Part shown: positions 56,611 through 64,000 of the stretch, piece by piece | How the letters are laid out: each line of letters starts with the position of its first letter | Position numbering within the stretch: the stretch's first letter is position 1 | Assembly: GCA_963731745.1 (NCBI GenBank) | Contig: CAVSWT010000011.1 | Coordinates: forward strand, 1 to 64,000 | Direction of reading: 5' to 3' | DNA: 64,000 nt | DNA from: CAVSWT01 sp963731745 | GTDB lineage: Bacteria > Bacteroidota > Ignavibacteria > Ignavibacteriales > Ignavibacteriaceae | Notes under the pieces: generated by a model | Database searches by the model: none | Told to the model about the DNA's origin: nothing | What the model saw: the letters and a program-made list of their open reading frames with translations, nothing else | Made by a program: the position numbers and the translations under genes

Positions 56611-58519
56611 TTACCTTTAACTCCGGTTTAACATATTTTATTTTTATTTGATAACTCACTTCTCTAATAAAACTTTTTTTATCTGGTTTTACATTGATGA
56701 TAATTGGATACGCTTTAATAGAAGGGAAAGGCTGTCTATAATATTTTTCATCTTTCCCCAATTCTAATTTGAATTCTTTATTTAATAATTTAAATATGAA
56801 TTCTTTTTCGCCGCCCAAAACTTCTACAGTCTGATCATCAATCTTTTTAAATCTTGTATTTTTATTTTGAACAATTGGTTCTATGATTTGCACATCATGT
56901 TTTTGTCCATGAAACCTTAATTTGATTTTCTTCTCTATCTTATAATCAGAAATTATATTAGTTAAGACGTAAACTATACCGCCCTCCCAGCGGTTTTTAT
57001 CCTTTAATTCTCCGGAAGTTTCAACAGAATAAATCCCGTCCTTTTCTGATAATTGCATATGCGAATCAAACTCGCATAAATTAGTGTAAAAAGCATTTGT
57101 GTCTGTGAATTCAATTCTTGGTGTAATCGTAATTGAACTATCTATTTCCGGATAATTCATTTCCCATCTATGATATTCAGTTTGATTTGATGCTTGAAGA
57201 TATCCATAATCTTTAACCCATAAATTTGTGATAGATCCACCGGAAGGTCGAAACATATACTTGAAATCTGAACCTCGCCTAATATCTTTATAACGATAAC
57301 CAGTTATCGTCATCATAAAGTTTTTAGTTCTTACAAGGCACACATCTATTGTTTTAAAGTATTTCGCCCAGCCGATTTTTTGCGTTGGTAACTCCGGTGT
57401 TTCTCCTTCTCCCTGGTCTCCGAATAAAATTGCTAATGCTAAATTTTTAGCTCTGCAGAAAGTCGGGTAAATACACGGTGGATCATTAAAAATTTCTTTG
57501 TAATTAGGTCCGTATGTTAAAAGACCATTAACTCGCAAGGACATTAAGTAATTTAAATTTTGTACAGCAGCAGTTCTGTAAACCGGGTTGTCTTTCGAGA
57601 AGAGAGAAAATAAAATTTGAGAACCGTCCGCTGTGAAACTACCGTAAGTTGTCCATTTGCTTGATCTGACTCCCCACGAATTATCTATTGAGCCATCAGG
57701 ATAAATAAAATAGATCATTCTCTTCAAAGATTCTTTGACTAAATTATTAACAAATTCATCATGAGCTAATTTTGAATAGAGAGCTAAACCCCAAAGCGAC
57801 ATGTCCAAATCGTAACCATAATCAATGCCGTATTTAGTTCCTCTTATTCTGTTTCCTTCGCCGGTAAGGAAATAATCTTCGTCAAATTTTGCAGAAACAA
57901 TTTCCGCAAGCTGTTTGGCTTTAATTACATAAGCTGAGTCTTCAATAGATTGAAAAGCTATCATTAAAGATGCAGTTGATGTTGCACAATAATTAATACT
58001 GGCGAAAACCGGATTGATGTTTTTTGTAATCCAATTAGCAGCTTTTTTAATTGAATGAATCCATTTTTCATTTTCTTTGTTTGATAATTCATATTTCAAA
58101 ATAGGATAAGCAGTAGATAATGATAAAAGCTGGTCAGTTGTGGTGCCTGTCCACTCGGATGGAGTTTCGAACCAGGAACCATCTTCATTTTGTTTTTTAA
58201 TCAGCCAACCAGCAGTTGATAATGCGGCTTTAAGATATTTTTCATTTCCACTTTCTTTGTATGCAACTGCAAATGGTAAAACTGATTCTGATGCCCGAGT
58301 GTGGTAATCAGCGCAAGCTATGCAATGCAATGCACCATAATTCTTATCATTAAAGTTTTGATTTTGAATATTAATTAAATCATCAGCAAGAATTATTAAA
58401 CTTTTTGTGCATTCTTTTTTTAATGAAACTGATTGATCAATTTGAAATGAAGTTAAAATGAAAATGCTTAAGAAAAACAGTAAAAATCTTATATAAATAT
58501 TATTTAGGATATTCTTCAT
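56594..58519 (-). CDS. secreted alpha/alpha-toroid protein, heparinase-like architecture
   Basis: A 641-residue protein with a hydrophobic N-terminus. Residues about 60-370 form helical repeats with toroid-type pairs (AALSTAGWLIKKQNEDGSW, HTRASESVLPFAVAYK), followed by a beta-sandwich (FRPSGGSITNLWVKDYGYLQ). This order of a toroid and a beta-domain is that of several polysaccharide lyases. No family could be named. It overlaps the beta-helix gene by 17 bases and follows the symporter gene by 12. Confidence 0.5.
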   Translation of the reverse strand: MKNILNNIYIRFLLFFLSIFILTSFQIDQSVSLKKECTKSLIILADDLINIQNQNFNDKNYGALHCIACADYHTRASESVLPFAVAYKESGNEKYLKAALSTAGWLIKKQNEDGSWFETPSEWTGTTTDQLLSLSTAYPILKYELSNKENEKWIHSIKKAANWITKNINPVFASINYCATSTASLMIAFQSIEDSAYVIKAKQLAEIVSAKFDEDYFLTGEGNRIRGTKYGIDYGYDLDMSLWGLALYSKLAHDEFVNNLVKESLKRMIYFIYPDGSIDNSWGVRSSKWTTYGSFTADGSQILFSLFSKDNPVYRTAAVQNLNYLMSLRVNGLLTYGPNYKEIFNDPPCIYPTFCRAKNLALAILFGDQGEGETPELPTQKIGWAKYFKTIDVCLVRTKNFMMTITGYRYKDIRRGSDFKYMFRPSGGSITNLWVKDYGYLQASNQTEYHRWEMNYPEIDSSITITPRIEFTDTNAFYTNLCEFDSHMQLSEKDGIYSVETSGELKDKNRWEGGIVYVLTNIISDYKIEKKIKLRFHGQKHDVQIIEPIVQNKNTRFKKIDDQTVEVLGGEKEFIFKLLNKEFKLELGKDEKYYRQPFPSIKAYPIIINVKPDKKSFIREVSYQIKIKYVKPELKVNAKIH

Positions 58520-58530
58520 TTAGTTTATCA

Positions 58531-60240
58531 TCAACCTAAGCTTGCAGTGAATAAACCAATGCCAATAATTATAACTACAAGTACTATTGCTGCGCCAAAT
58601 CCATAAACATCTACTTTATATTTTTTTAGTGAAAATTTATCTTTAATTGAAAGTAAATCAACCATTAACAGACTTTCACCCCTATCTTCTTTAGATGTTT
58701 TTTCAATAACTTTATTTTCCTCAACAATTGCATCTACAGGTAAGCCGTCAAGTATCATTTCAATTCCTGCTTCTTTTAATTTGTATTCTTCTCCGACTGG
58801 TGTATGAAGCAGTGCATAAAATTTATCGAGCTTTTCTTTAGGTTCAGGCTTTGTTAAAAAACTGGTAATTATAAATGATAAGAAACCAAGCGGAAGATAG
58901 ATAGTTATTTGCCATGCGATACTAAGTCCAAGACCAAAATCAAAATATTTCCCTACATAAAGAGAAGATAAAATCGTTACCACCAAACTTACCCAAACAC
59001 CATATCTATTAGCCCTTCTCCAGATTACAGCCATCCAAAATGCGATTCCGAAAAATGCTGTTAATTGCCAAACTATCTTCAATCCTTCAACTACATTTGG
59101 AAGGAGTAAAGCAAAAACAACTCCACCTAATACTATAAAGAAAGATGAAAATCGAGCTACCTTTAAATAATGAACTTCGTCTCGATTTTTGCTTAAATAT
59201 TTTTGATAAAAATTTCTTGTGAAAAGCGCTGATCCGCCAACCATAAAATTATGACAGGCTGCCATCACAGCAGCTGACATCGCAGCAACCATTAGCCCAA
59301 TTAATCCTGAAGGCAATAAATTTACAACTGCAACTCCAAATGCAAGTTCTCTATTTTGTGATGTTAATCCAGGGAAAAGTGCAGCAGCGAAAACACCTAC
59401 GAAAGCCCAGCCTAAAGTTGCTATTCTTTTCATAAAATTACCGTACGTCCATCCTGTTCTGCAATTGATTTCTGTTTTACCGGCACCACCCACAGACATA
59501 TGATGAGGCTCAACTACAATTCCAACCAAACTATTAATCACAACTGCAACAATAAAAAATAATGTTACTTCAGTTGGAGCAACAAAGCTAAACATGTAGC
59601 TTGGCAAGTCGGACTTTATTGCAGAAATCCCTCCGGCAATATTTATTGCAAATGGGATTAATAAGAATGAAAGTATCAGAATAAACAATCCTTGAATTAC
59701 ATTAACCACCATAGCAGAAACTAATCCGCCTAATACACTATATCCAAGAAAAACCACTACTAAAATTATAACAATAATATTAGTAGGAATATTTGTAACG
59801 GCTTCTATAGCGGTTCCGGTACCTTTTAACATCAAGCCTGCGTTTAAGGTAAAATAGAGTAAGCCCATTGCCGCATAGGCAGCGCCTAATTTTTTCCCAT
59901 ATCTCTCTTCAAAAAAATCGCCGGTAGTTATATATCTTAACCTTCTGTAGATAGGAGCAAGCAGCCAATAGAAGGGGGTGTTAAAAATATAAAGCCATTG
60001 ATACCAAATTCCGGCAAGCCCTATTTGATAACATGCACCACTGACTGCTACGGCTTGGTCAGTTCTTGTACCGGCGCCGAGCGCATTTGTGATCATCATA
60101 ATTTTACCGAATCTTCTATTGCCCATAAAATAGTCGCCGGTAGATGTAACTTTTTGTTTAGTCCACCATCCCAAATAAATAATTAATGAGATATAGGCAA
60201 AAATTACTATAAGGTCTAAAGGAGTTAATCCATATATCAT
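58531..60240 (-). CDS. sodium:solute symporter (SSS family)
   Basis: A 569-residue membrane protein with about 13-14 helices and the SSS pattern GDYFMGNRRFGK, ALGAGTRTDQAVAVSGA and ACHNFMVGGSALF. It takes up sugars, sugar acids or related solutes with sodium. Inside a glucuronidase operon, uptake of a uronic acid or disaccharide is likely. It lies 35 bases downstream of the beta-glucuronidase gene. Confidence 0.85.
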   Translation of the reverse strand: MIYGLTPLDLIVIFAYISLIIYLGWWTKQKVTSTGDYFMGNRRFGKIMMITNALGAGTRTDQAVAVSGACYQIGLAGIWYQWLYIFNTPFYWLLAPIYRRLRYITTGDFFEERYGKKLGAAYAAMGLLYFTLNAGLMLKGTGTAIEAVTNIPTNIIVIILVVVFLGYSVLGGLVSAMVVNVIQGLFILILSFLLIPFAINIAGGISAIKSDLPSYMFSFVAPTEVTLFFIVAVVINSLVGIVVEPHHMSVGGAGKTEINCRTGWTYGNFMKRIATLGWAFVGVFAAALFPGLTSQNRELAFGVAVVNLLPSGLIGLMVAAMSAAVMAACHNFMVGGSALFTRNFYQKYLSKNRDEVHYLKVARFSSFFIVLGGVVFALLLPNVVEGLKIVWQLTAFFGIAFWMAVIWRRANRYGVWVSLVVTILSSLYVGKYFDFGLGLSIAWQITIYLPLGFLSFIITSFLTKPEPKEKLDKFYALLHTPVGEEYKLKEAGIEMILDGLPVDAIVEENKVIEKTSKEDRGESLLMVDLLSIKDKFSLKKYKVDVYGFGAAIVLVVIIIGIGLFTASLG

Positions 60241-60275
60241 AATTACGGTAAAATTAATTTTGAATGGATAATTTA

Positions 60276-62072
60276 TTATTTATTATGCTTCTTATTTGCG
60301 TTCCAAATTTCTTTCAATTTGAATGCAGCACTTTTTGGTGCCCTTTCGCGAGTAAATATTCCTTTAAGATTAAGAACCACTCTTCTAAAATGCTGCGGCG
60401 TTCTAAAGTCCGCAAAATTCCAAACATGCTCTCCGATTGTGTAAGACTTAGAACGAATAACATCTATATACATTTCAATTAATTTAGTCTGATATTCTTC
60501 GGTAAACATCTGAACAGATGTAGAATGAAATCCCGGCATTGTGTCTGAACCAAATTCTGTAAATAACATGGGCTTATTGTAAAGCTTATAAATTTCATCC
60601 ATCTCTTGAGAAAGTTTTTCACACGCGTATTCAAGCATTCCTGGATGTTCATACCAGCCATAGTATCTATTTATGGAAAGTATATCGCTAAATTCAAAAA
60701 CCGGATCATTAACTCCCGCTCGAGTGCAATTTGGAACTGTAAGCGGCCGCGAATTATCTAAAGATCTTGTGTAATCAAAAATTTCTTTCCAATATTTTTT
60801 CCCGGTTCCATCATAATAACCTGCATCACCAACAATATTCGGTTCATTTCCAACCGACCAGACAATTACTGAAGGATGATTATAATCTCTTTCAACTAAT
60901 CTTCTAATAAATTCTAAATGATTTTTCATTGTGTTTTCATTTACGTAACGGAAATCAAGACTTACAGCAGGAACTTCATCAATAATCAGAATCCCTTTTT
61001 TATCCGCATAAAACATTATCTCTTCCGCATAAGGGTAATGCGAAGTTCTAAATGAATTTGCATTTATCCATTTTAGCAGCTCAAAGTCCTTCACCATTAA
61101 AGGAAGAAAAAGTCCTTTGCCAATTGCAGAGTAATCTTCATGCTTACCAAATCCTTGTAAATAAATTTCTTTTCCATTTAATAATAATTTATTATCGCTA
61201 ATTTTTATTTCTCTAATTCCAATGGGCATTGAATATTCATCTGTTACTTGATCATCTTGTTTTAGCTGAATTTTTAAATCATATAGGAAAGGGTTTTCAC
61301 AAGACCAAAGCTTACAATTTTTAATTTCAATATTAATTTTTGCAACGCCGTTTAACAGTTCAGTCTCTCCTTTAAGTTCACTTCCGGCATCATTTATTAT
61401 TGCTGTAATGTTCCCTTTAACGGATTCTGAAAGTTTAGTAATGATTTCTATGCGGGCTTTATTATCTGAAATTATTTTTGTATTAACTGAAATTTTATTA
61501 ATAAATATCGCGGGAGTAGTAACAAGTTGAACGGGTCTATGAATTCCTCCGAAAGGTGAAAAATCAAATCTTGCCGGGGGATTTGTTTCTTCTCTTATTC
61601 TATTTTCTGTGAAGTAATTATGAGATGAAATACCCTGCGGGATAGTTTCATAATTTAACTCATTGTTCACACAAAAAACAATTTCAGCATAAGAATTTGG
61701 TTCAACTAAATTTGATATATCAAATTTGAATGGCAGGAATCCAAAAGTATTTTCACCTAAAAATTTACCGTTGATCCATGCTTTAGTAGCATAATCTGAA
61801 GAGCCAACTCTCAGCCAGAATTTTTTATTTTTTGAAATCTCAGGTATAAAAATCTTTCTACTAAACCATGCCGAACCTACATAATGAAGCAGTCCAAGTT
61901 CTTCAAGCTGCTCATTCCAACTGCCTGGAACAGCAATATCATTTTCCGATTCAAAACCTTTAAACCATTCTTCTTTTTCACCTATATTTTTTGGATCAAT
62001 TTTAAATTTCCAGATTCCCGATAGATCATTGATACTTCGGAATTTATTTTGAATCGGATATAACATACCCAT
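60276..62072 (-). CDS. uidA: beta-glucuronidase (GH2)
   Basis: A 598-residue protein that follows the E. coli enzyme over its whole length: GSWNEQ, CVNNELNYETIP, FRTSHYPYAEEI, SVGNEPN (acid/base Glu about residue 409), SINRYYGWY, TEFGSDT (nucleophile about 505) and LNLKGIFTRERAPKSAAF. The Asn-x-Lys in LNLKG (about 567-569) is the pair that binds the carboxylate of glucuronic acid, so true glucuronidase specificity is likely, not galactosidase. No signal peptide: it acts in the cytoplasm on imported glucuronides. Confidence 0.93.
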   Translation of the reverse strand: MGMLYPIQNKFRSINDLSGIWKFKIDPKNIGEKEEWFKGFESENDIAVPGSWNEQLEELGLLHYVGSAWFSRKIFIPEISKNKKFWLRVGSSDYATKAWINGKFLGENTFGFLPFKFDISNLVEPNSYAEIVFCVNNELNYETIPQGISSHNYFTENRIREETNPPARFDFSPFGGIHRPVQLVTTPAIFINKISVNTKIISDNKARIEIITKLSESVKGNITAIINDAGSELKGETELLNGVAKINIEIKNCKLWSCENPFLYDLKIQLKQDDQVTDEYSMPIGIREIKISDNKLLLNGKEIYLQGFGKHEDYSAIGKGLFLPLMVKDFELLKWINANSFRTSHYPYAEEIMFYADKKGILIIDEVPAVSLDFRYVNENTMKNHLEFIRRLVERDYNHPSVIVWSVGNEPNIVGDAGYYDGTGKKYWKEIFDYTRSLDNSRPLTVPNCTRAGVNDPVFEFSDILSINRYYGWYEHPGMLEYACEKLSQEMDEIYKLYNKPMLFTEFGSDTMPGFHSTSVQMFTEEYQTKLIEMYIDVIRSKSYTIGEHVWNFADFRTPQHFRRVVLNLKGIFTRERAPKSAAFKLKEIWNANKKHNK

Positions 62073-62122
62073 TCCTTATAATTATTAAATAAAACTCGAT
62101 TATTAGAAATTTCAAATATTGT

Positions 62123-63277
62123 TTAGTACAAATTAGAGGCAGAGGACTTTATTGATATACTTTTCTTTGCCCCACAAGAATCCCGTATAATTAATGAAGG
62201 TTTCAGAATGGTTCTGTTTCCAATGTCTATTCTATCAATTCTTTTTTGAATTATATCTACAGATGTTCTGCCTATTTTGTCTGTAGGCTGATGAATAGTT
62301 GTTAGCGGGACTTGTGCAAAACTTGAAAGTGTTATATCATCAAAACCAACAATGGCTACATCATTAGGAATTTTTAATCCGTTATCAATGATTGCTTGTT
62401 CAAATCCTAAAGCGGAAAGATCACTATAGATGAAAAGCGCTTCAGGTCTTTTTTTCATTTTTATAAAATCTTTTCCAAACTGATAGCCTAACTTGAATCT
62501 GTCACGATTAAAATTAGGATTAGAATTTGATAAAATAAAAATCAATTTCGAATCAAAAGGGATATCATATTCCGTTAAACAGCGGTAGTAACCATTTTTT
62601 CTTACTTCGCTCAGCAAATTACGTTTTCCCATATGCAAGTAGCCAATAGACTTATAACCATTTTTAATTAGATGCTCGGTTGCCATATAACCGCCAAGTT
62701 CCTGGTTGGCACCGATATACCAATAATCAGGGTCATGAATATATGAAACCATTATATAGGGAAAATTTTCATCATGCAGTTTTTGTATATAACTATTTGC
62801 CTGATATTCAAGAGAAAGGGATGCGATTATTAATCCATCAACACCCATTTCCCTGAAATGATTTATTTGGCTTTCTTCTTTTTCAATTTTATTTGCGGAG
62901 CTTGATAACAATAAATTAAATCCAAGTTCGTACGCACGTTCTTCAATGCCCTGTACTATCTTTGAAAAGAAAGGATGATTGAGATCCCTTAGCACCAACC
63001 CAATCGATTTATGTTTTGAAAGATCAAGTTTTTTGTTTTGCTTTTCAGAAACATAAGTCCCTTTCCCTACCCTGGTATATAATATTCCTTCGTTAACTAA
63101 TTCGGATAACGCCTTTTTTATTGTAATAAGGCTAACCGAATATTTTTTACTCAGCTGGCTGTGAGATCCTACCGAACAACCTTTTTTAATTTTTCCGTCC
63201 TTAATTAATCTTTTAAGATCATTGGCAATTTGCTCATATAAAGGAGCGGGATCATTATATTTTATACCGCCAGGCAT
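62123..63277 (-). CDS. GntR-type HTH regulator with LacI-like sensor domain
   Basis: A 384-residue regulator. Residues about 1-75 are a GntR winged helix (PLYEQIANDLKRLIKDGKI, SVSLITIKKALSELVNEGI, GKGTYV). The rest is a periplasmic-binding-protein-like effector domain (IGLVLRDLNHPFFSKI, GLIIAS, VAIVGFDD, TTIHQPTDKIG). This fusion is found in AraR-type sugar regulators. It heads the glycan locus and should control it in response to a sugar released from the polymer. Confidence 0.9.
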   Translation of the reverse strand: MPGGIKYNDPAPLYEQIANDLKRLIKDGKIKKGCSVGSHSQLSKKYSVSLITIKKALSELVNEGILYTRVGKGTYVSEKQNKKLDLSKHKSIGLVLRDLNHPFFSKIVQGIEERAYELGFNLLLSSSANKIEKEESQINHFREMGVDGLIIASLSLEYQANSYIQKLHDENFPYIMVSYIHDPDYWYIGANQELGGYMATEHLIKNGYKSIGYLHMGKRNLLSEVRKNGYYRCLTEYDIPFDSKLIFILSNSNPNFNRDRFKLGYQFGKDFIKMKKRPEALFIYSDLSALGFEQAIIDNGLKIPNDVAIVGFDDITLSSFAQVPLTTIHQPTDKIGRTSVDIIQKRIDRIDIGNRTILKPSLIIRDSCGAKKSISIKSSASNLY

Positions 63278-63337
63278 TTGTTGTATCCTATAAAAATAAT
63301 ATTGTTATCAAACTCCAAATTAAAAATTAATTAATAT

Positions 63338-64000
63338 TTACTTAAGCATAATCATCTTTTTAACATTTGTATATTCACCTGTACTTAATCTATAGAAATA
63401 AATTCCACTGGTAACTTTTGTACCAGATTCATTTGTACCGTTCCATCTAACATTATAATTTCCAACCGGCTGATTAGAATTAACTAGAGTTTTTACAACT
63501 TGGCCAAGTGAATTATAGACTATCAAACTCACATTTGATGATTTCGTGATTTTAAATCCAATTGTTGTAGTTGGATTAAAAGGATTCGGATAATTCTGGA
63601 ATAAAGTAAAGTTCTCAGGGAGATTTGAACCTACACCGTCATTAACACCAACCGTTGTTCCGAACCATGTAAGAGAACCAATCTGTTCACCACTTGACGA
63701 AGCGGTATAAGATTGATAAGTATTTGCATATGCAAAATCAAAAGGTAATTGAACAGGAACTCCCTGTGCAGGTCTTGGTCCGCCGCCGCCATCATCCATA
63801 TCGGTTTTATCTTCGGGAGCAACAGAATTGTCATACCAGGACGTGATTACATCTGTTGGTACGTTTGGTGATGATGTAAATTGCACATCCTCTTCTATAT
63901 TATTTGTTCCGGTTGAAAATTGTGCAACTAAAGCAGCAGTAGTTGAATCGTATAATGGTACTTGATTAACAGAATCAGGTTGTGTTGAAATTAATGATGG
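63338..64000 (-). CDS. T9SS-sorted surface protein, 5' end outside the window
   Basis: The frame is open to the right edge at 64000, so only the last 220 residues are seen. They include an unrecognised Asp/Gly-rich region (DMDDGGGGPRPAQGVP) and a complete type IX sorting domain (FTLFQNYPNPFNPTTTIGF, VYNSLGQVVKTL, ending VKKMIMLK). The protein should be exported and attached to the cell surface. Its catalytic or binding part lies beyond the window; it may be a further enzyme of the same glycan locus. Confidence 0.75.
   Translation of the reverse strand, partial: PSLISTQPDSVNQVPLYDSTTAALVAQFSTGTNNIEEDVQFTSSPNVPTDVITSWYDNSVAPEDKTDMDDGGGGPRPAQGVPVQLPFDFAYANTYQSYTASSSGEQIGSLTWFGTTVGVNDGVGSNLPENFTLFQNYPNPFNPTTTIGFKITKSSNVSLIVYNSLGQVVKTLVNSNQPVGNYNVRWNGTNESGTKVTSGIYFYRLSTGEYTNVKKMIMLK

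Noticed and set aside
60276..62072. Beta-galactosidase assignment for the GH2 enzyme
   Set aside because: Length, NRYYGWY and the LNLKGIF Asn-x-Lys pair match beta-glucuronidase; the large lacZ-type C-terminal domain is missing.

Overview
The window looks like chromosome from a low-GC member of the Bacteroidota-Chlorobiota group, most likely an Ignavibacteria-type bacterium. The reasons are several proteins ending in type IX secretion sorting domains, a PorV/PorQ-like protein, a SusC-like TonB-dependent receptor, many NHL and LVIVD beta-propeller proteins, and AT-rich DNA. No tRNA, rRNA, CRISPR array or transposase was seen. Many otherwise convincing genes are broken by a single one-base indel, usually in a homopolymer. 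This looks more like residual assembly error than real decay, so I give full-length spans for these genes and name the break.

Region 1 (1-15.8 kb) is an accessory island. It holds a DUF932 phage/plasmid gene, a small lipoprotein, an OLD-like ATPase-nuclease in several frames, a DUF2130 protein, an HTH protein, a HEPN-motif protein, a DnaQ-type exonuclease, a SRAP protein, a PD-(D/E)XK pseudogene, a second PD-(D/E)XK-like protein and a TIR-like/deoxyribosyltransferase-like protein. Between them lie long non-coding stretches with repeated motifs.

Region 2 (15.9-40.3 kb) is one minus-strand catabolic locus. In transcription order it encodes a LacI regulator, a TonB-dependent receptor, a secreted partner, a PorV-like protein, ribokinase, LVIVD and NHL propeller proteins (one fused to an esterase), a secreted serine hydrolase, a MalF/MalG-type ABC importer with its binding protein, and four consecutive ADP-ribosylglycohydrolase (ARH/DraG) paralogues. 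One paralogue has lost its C-terminal metal-binding motif. The simplest reading is uptake and cleavage of a ribosylated compound, with the released ribose phosphorylated by ribokinase. I know of no described locus of this composition; it is my main candidate for a new system.

Region 3 (40.4-44.5 kb) is a small replicon-like island between the two catabolic loci. It has an archaeo-eukaryotic primase/SF3 helicase protein, a DUF5659-like protein, a 57-residue protein, a dense array of a CAGTGAAAA motif in both orientations, and five regularly spaced copies of a 13-bp motif (TATTGTTGTGTAC) that recurs at 6.8 and 15.7 kb.

Region 4 (44.7-64 kb) is a second minus-strand locus for a uronic-acid and amino-sugar glycan. 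It has a GntR/LacI-type regulator, beta-glucuronidase (GH2), a sodium-solute symporter, an alpha-toroid protein, a beta-helix protein, an NRAMP-fold transporter lacking the usual metal motifs, a sugar isomerase-like protein, a GH20 hexosaminidase, a NagB-like deaminase, a GH105/GH88 unsaturated uronyl hydrolase and a GH127 enzyme. A glycosaminoglycan-like substrate fits best. A T9SS-sorted protein runs off the right edge.
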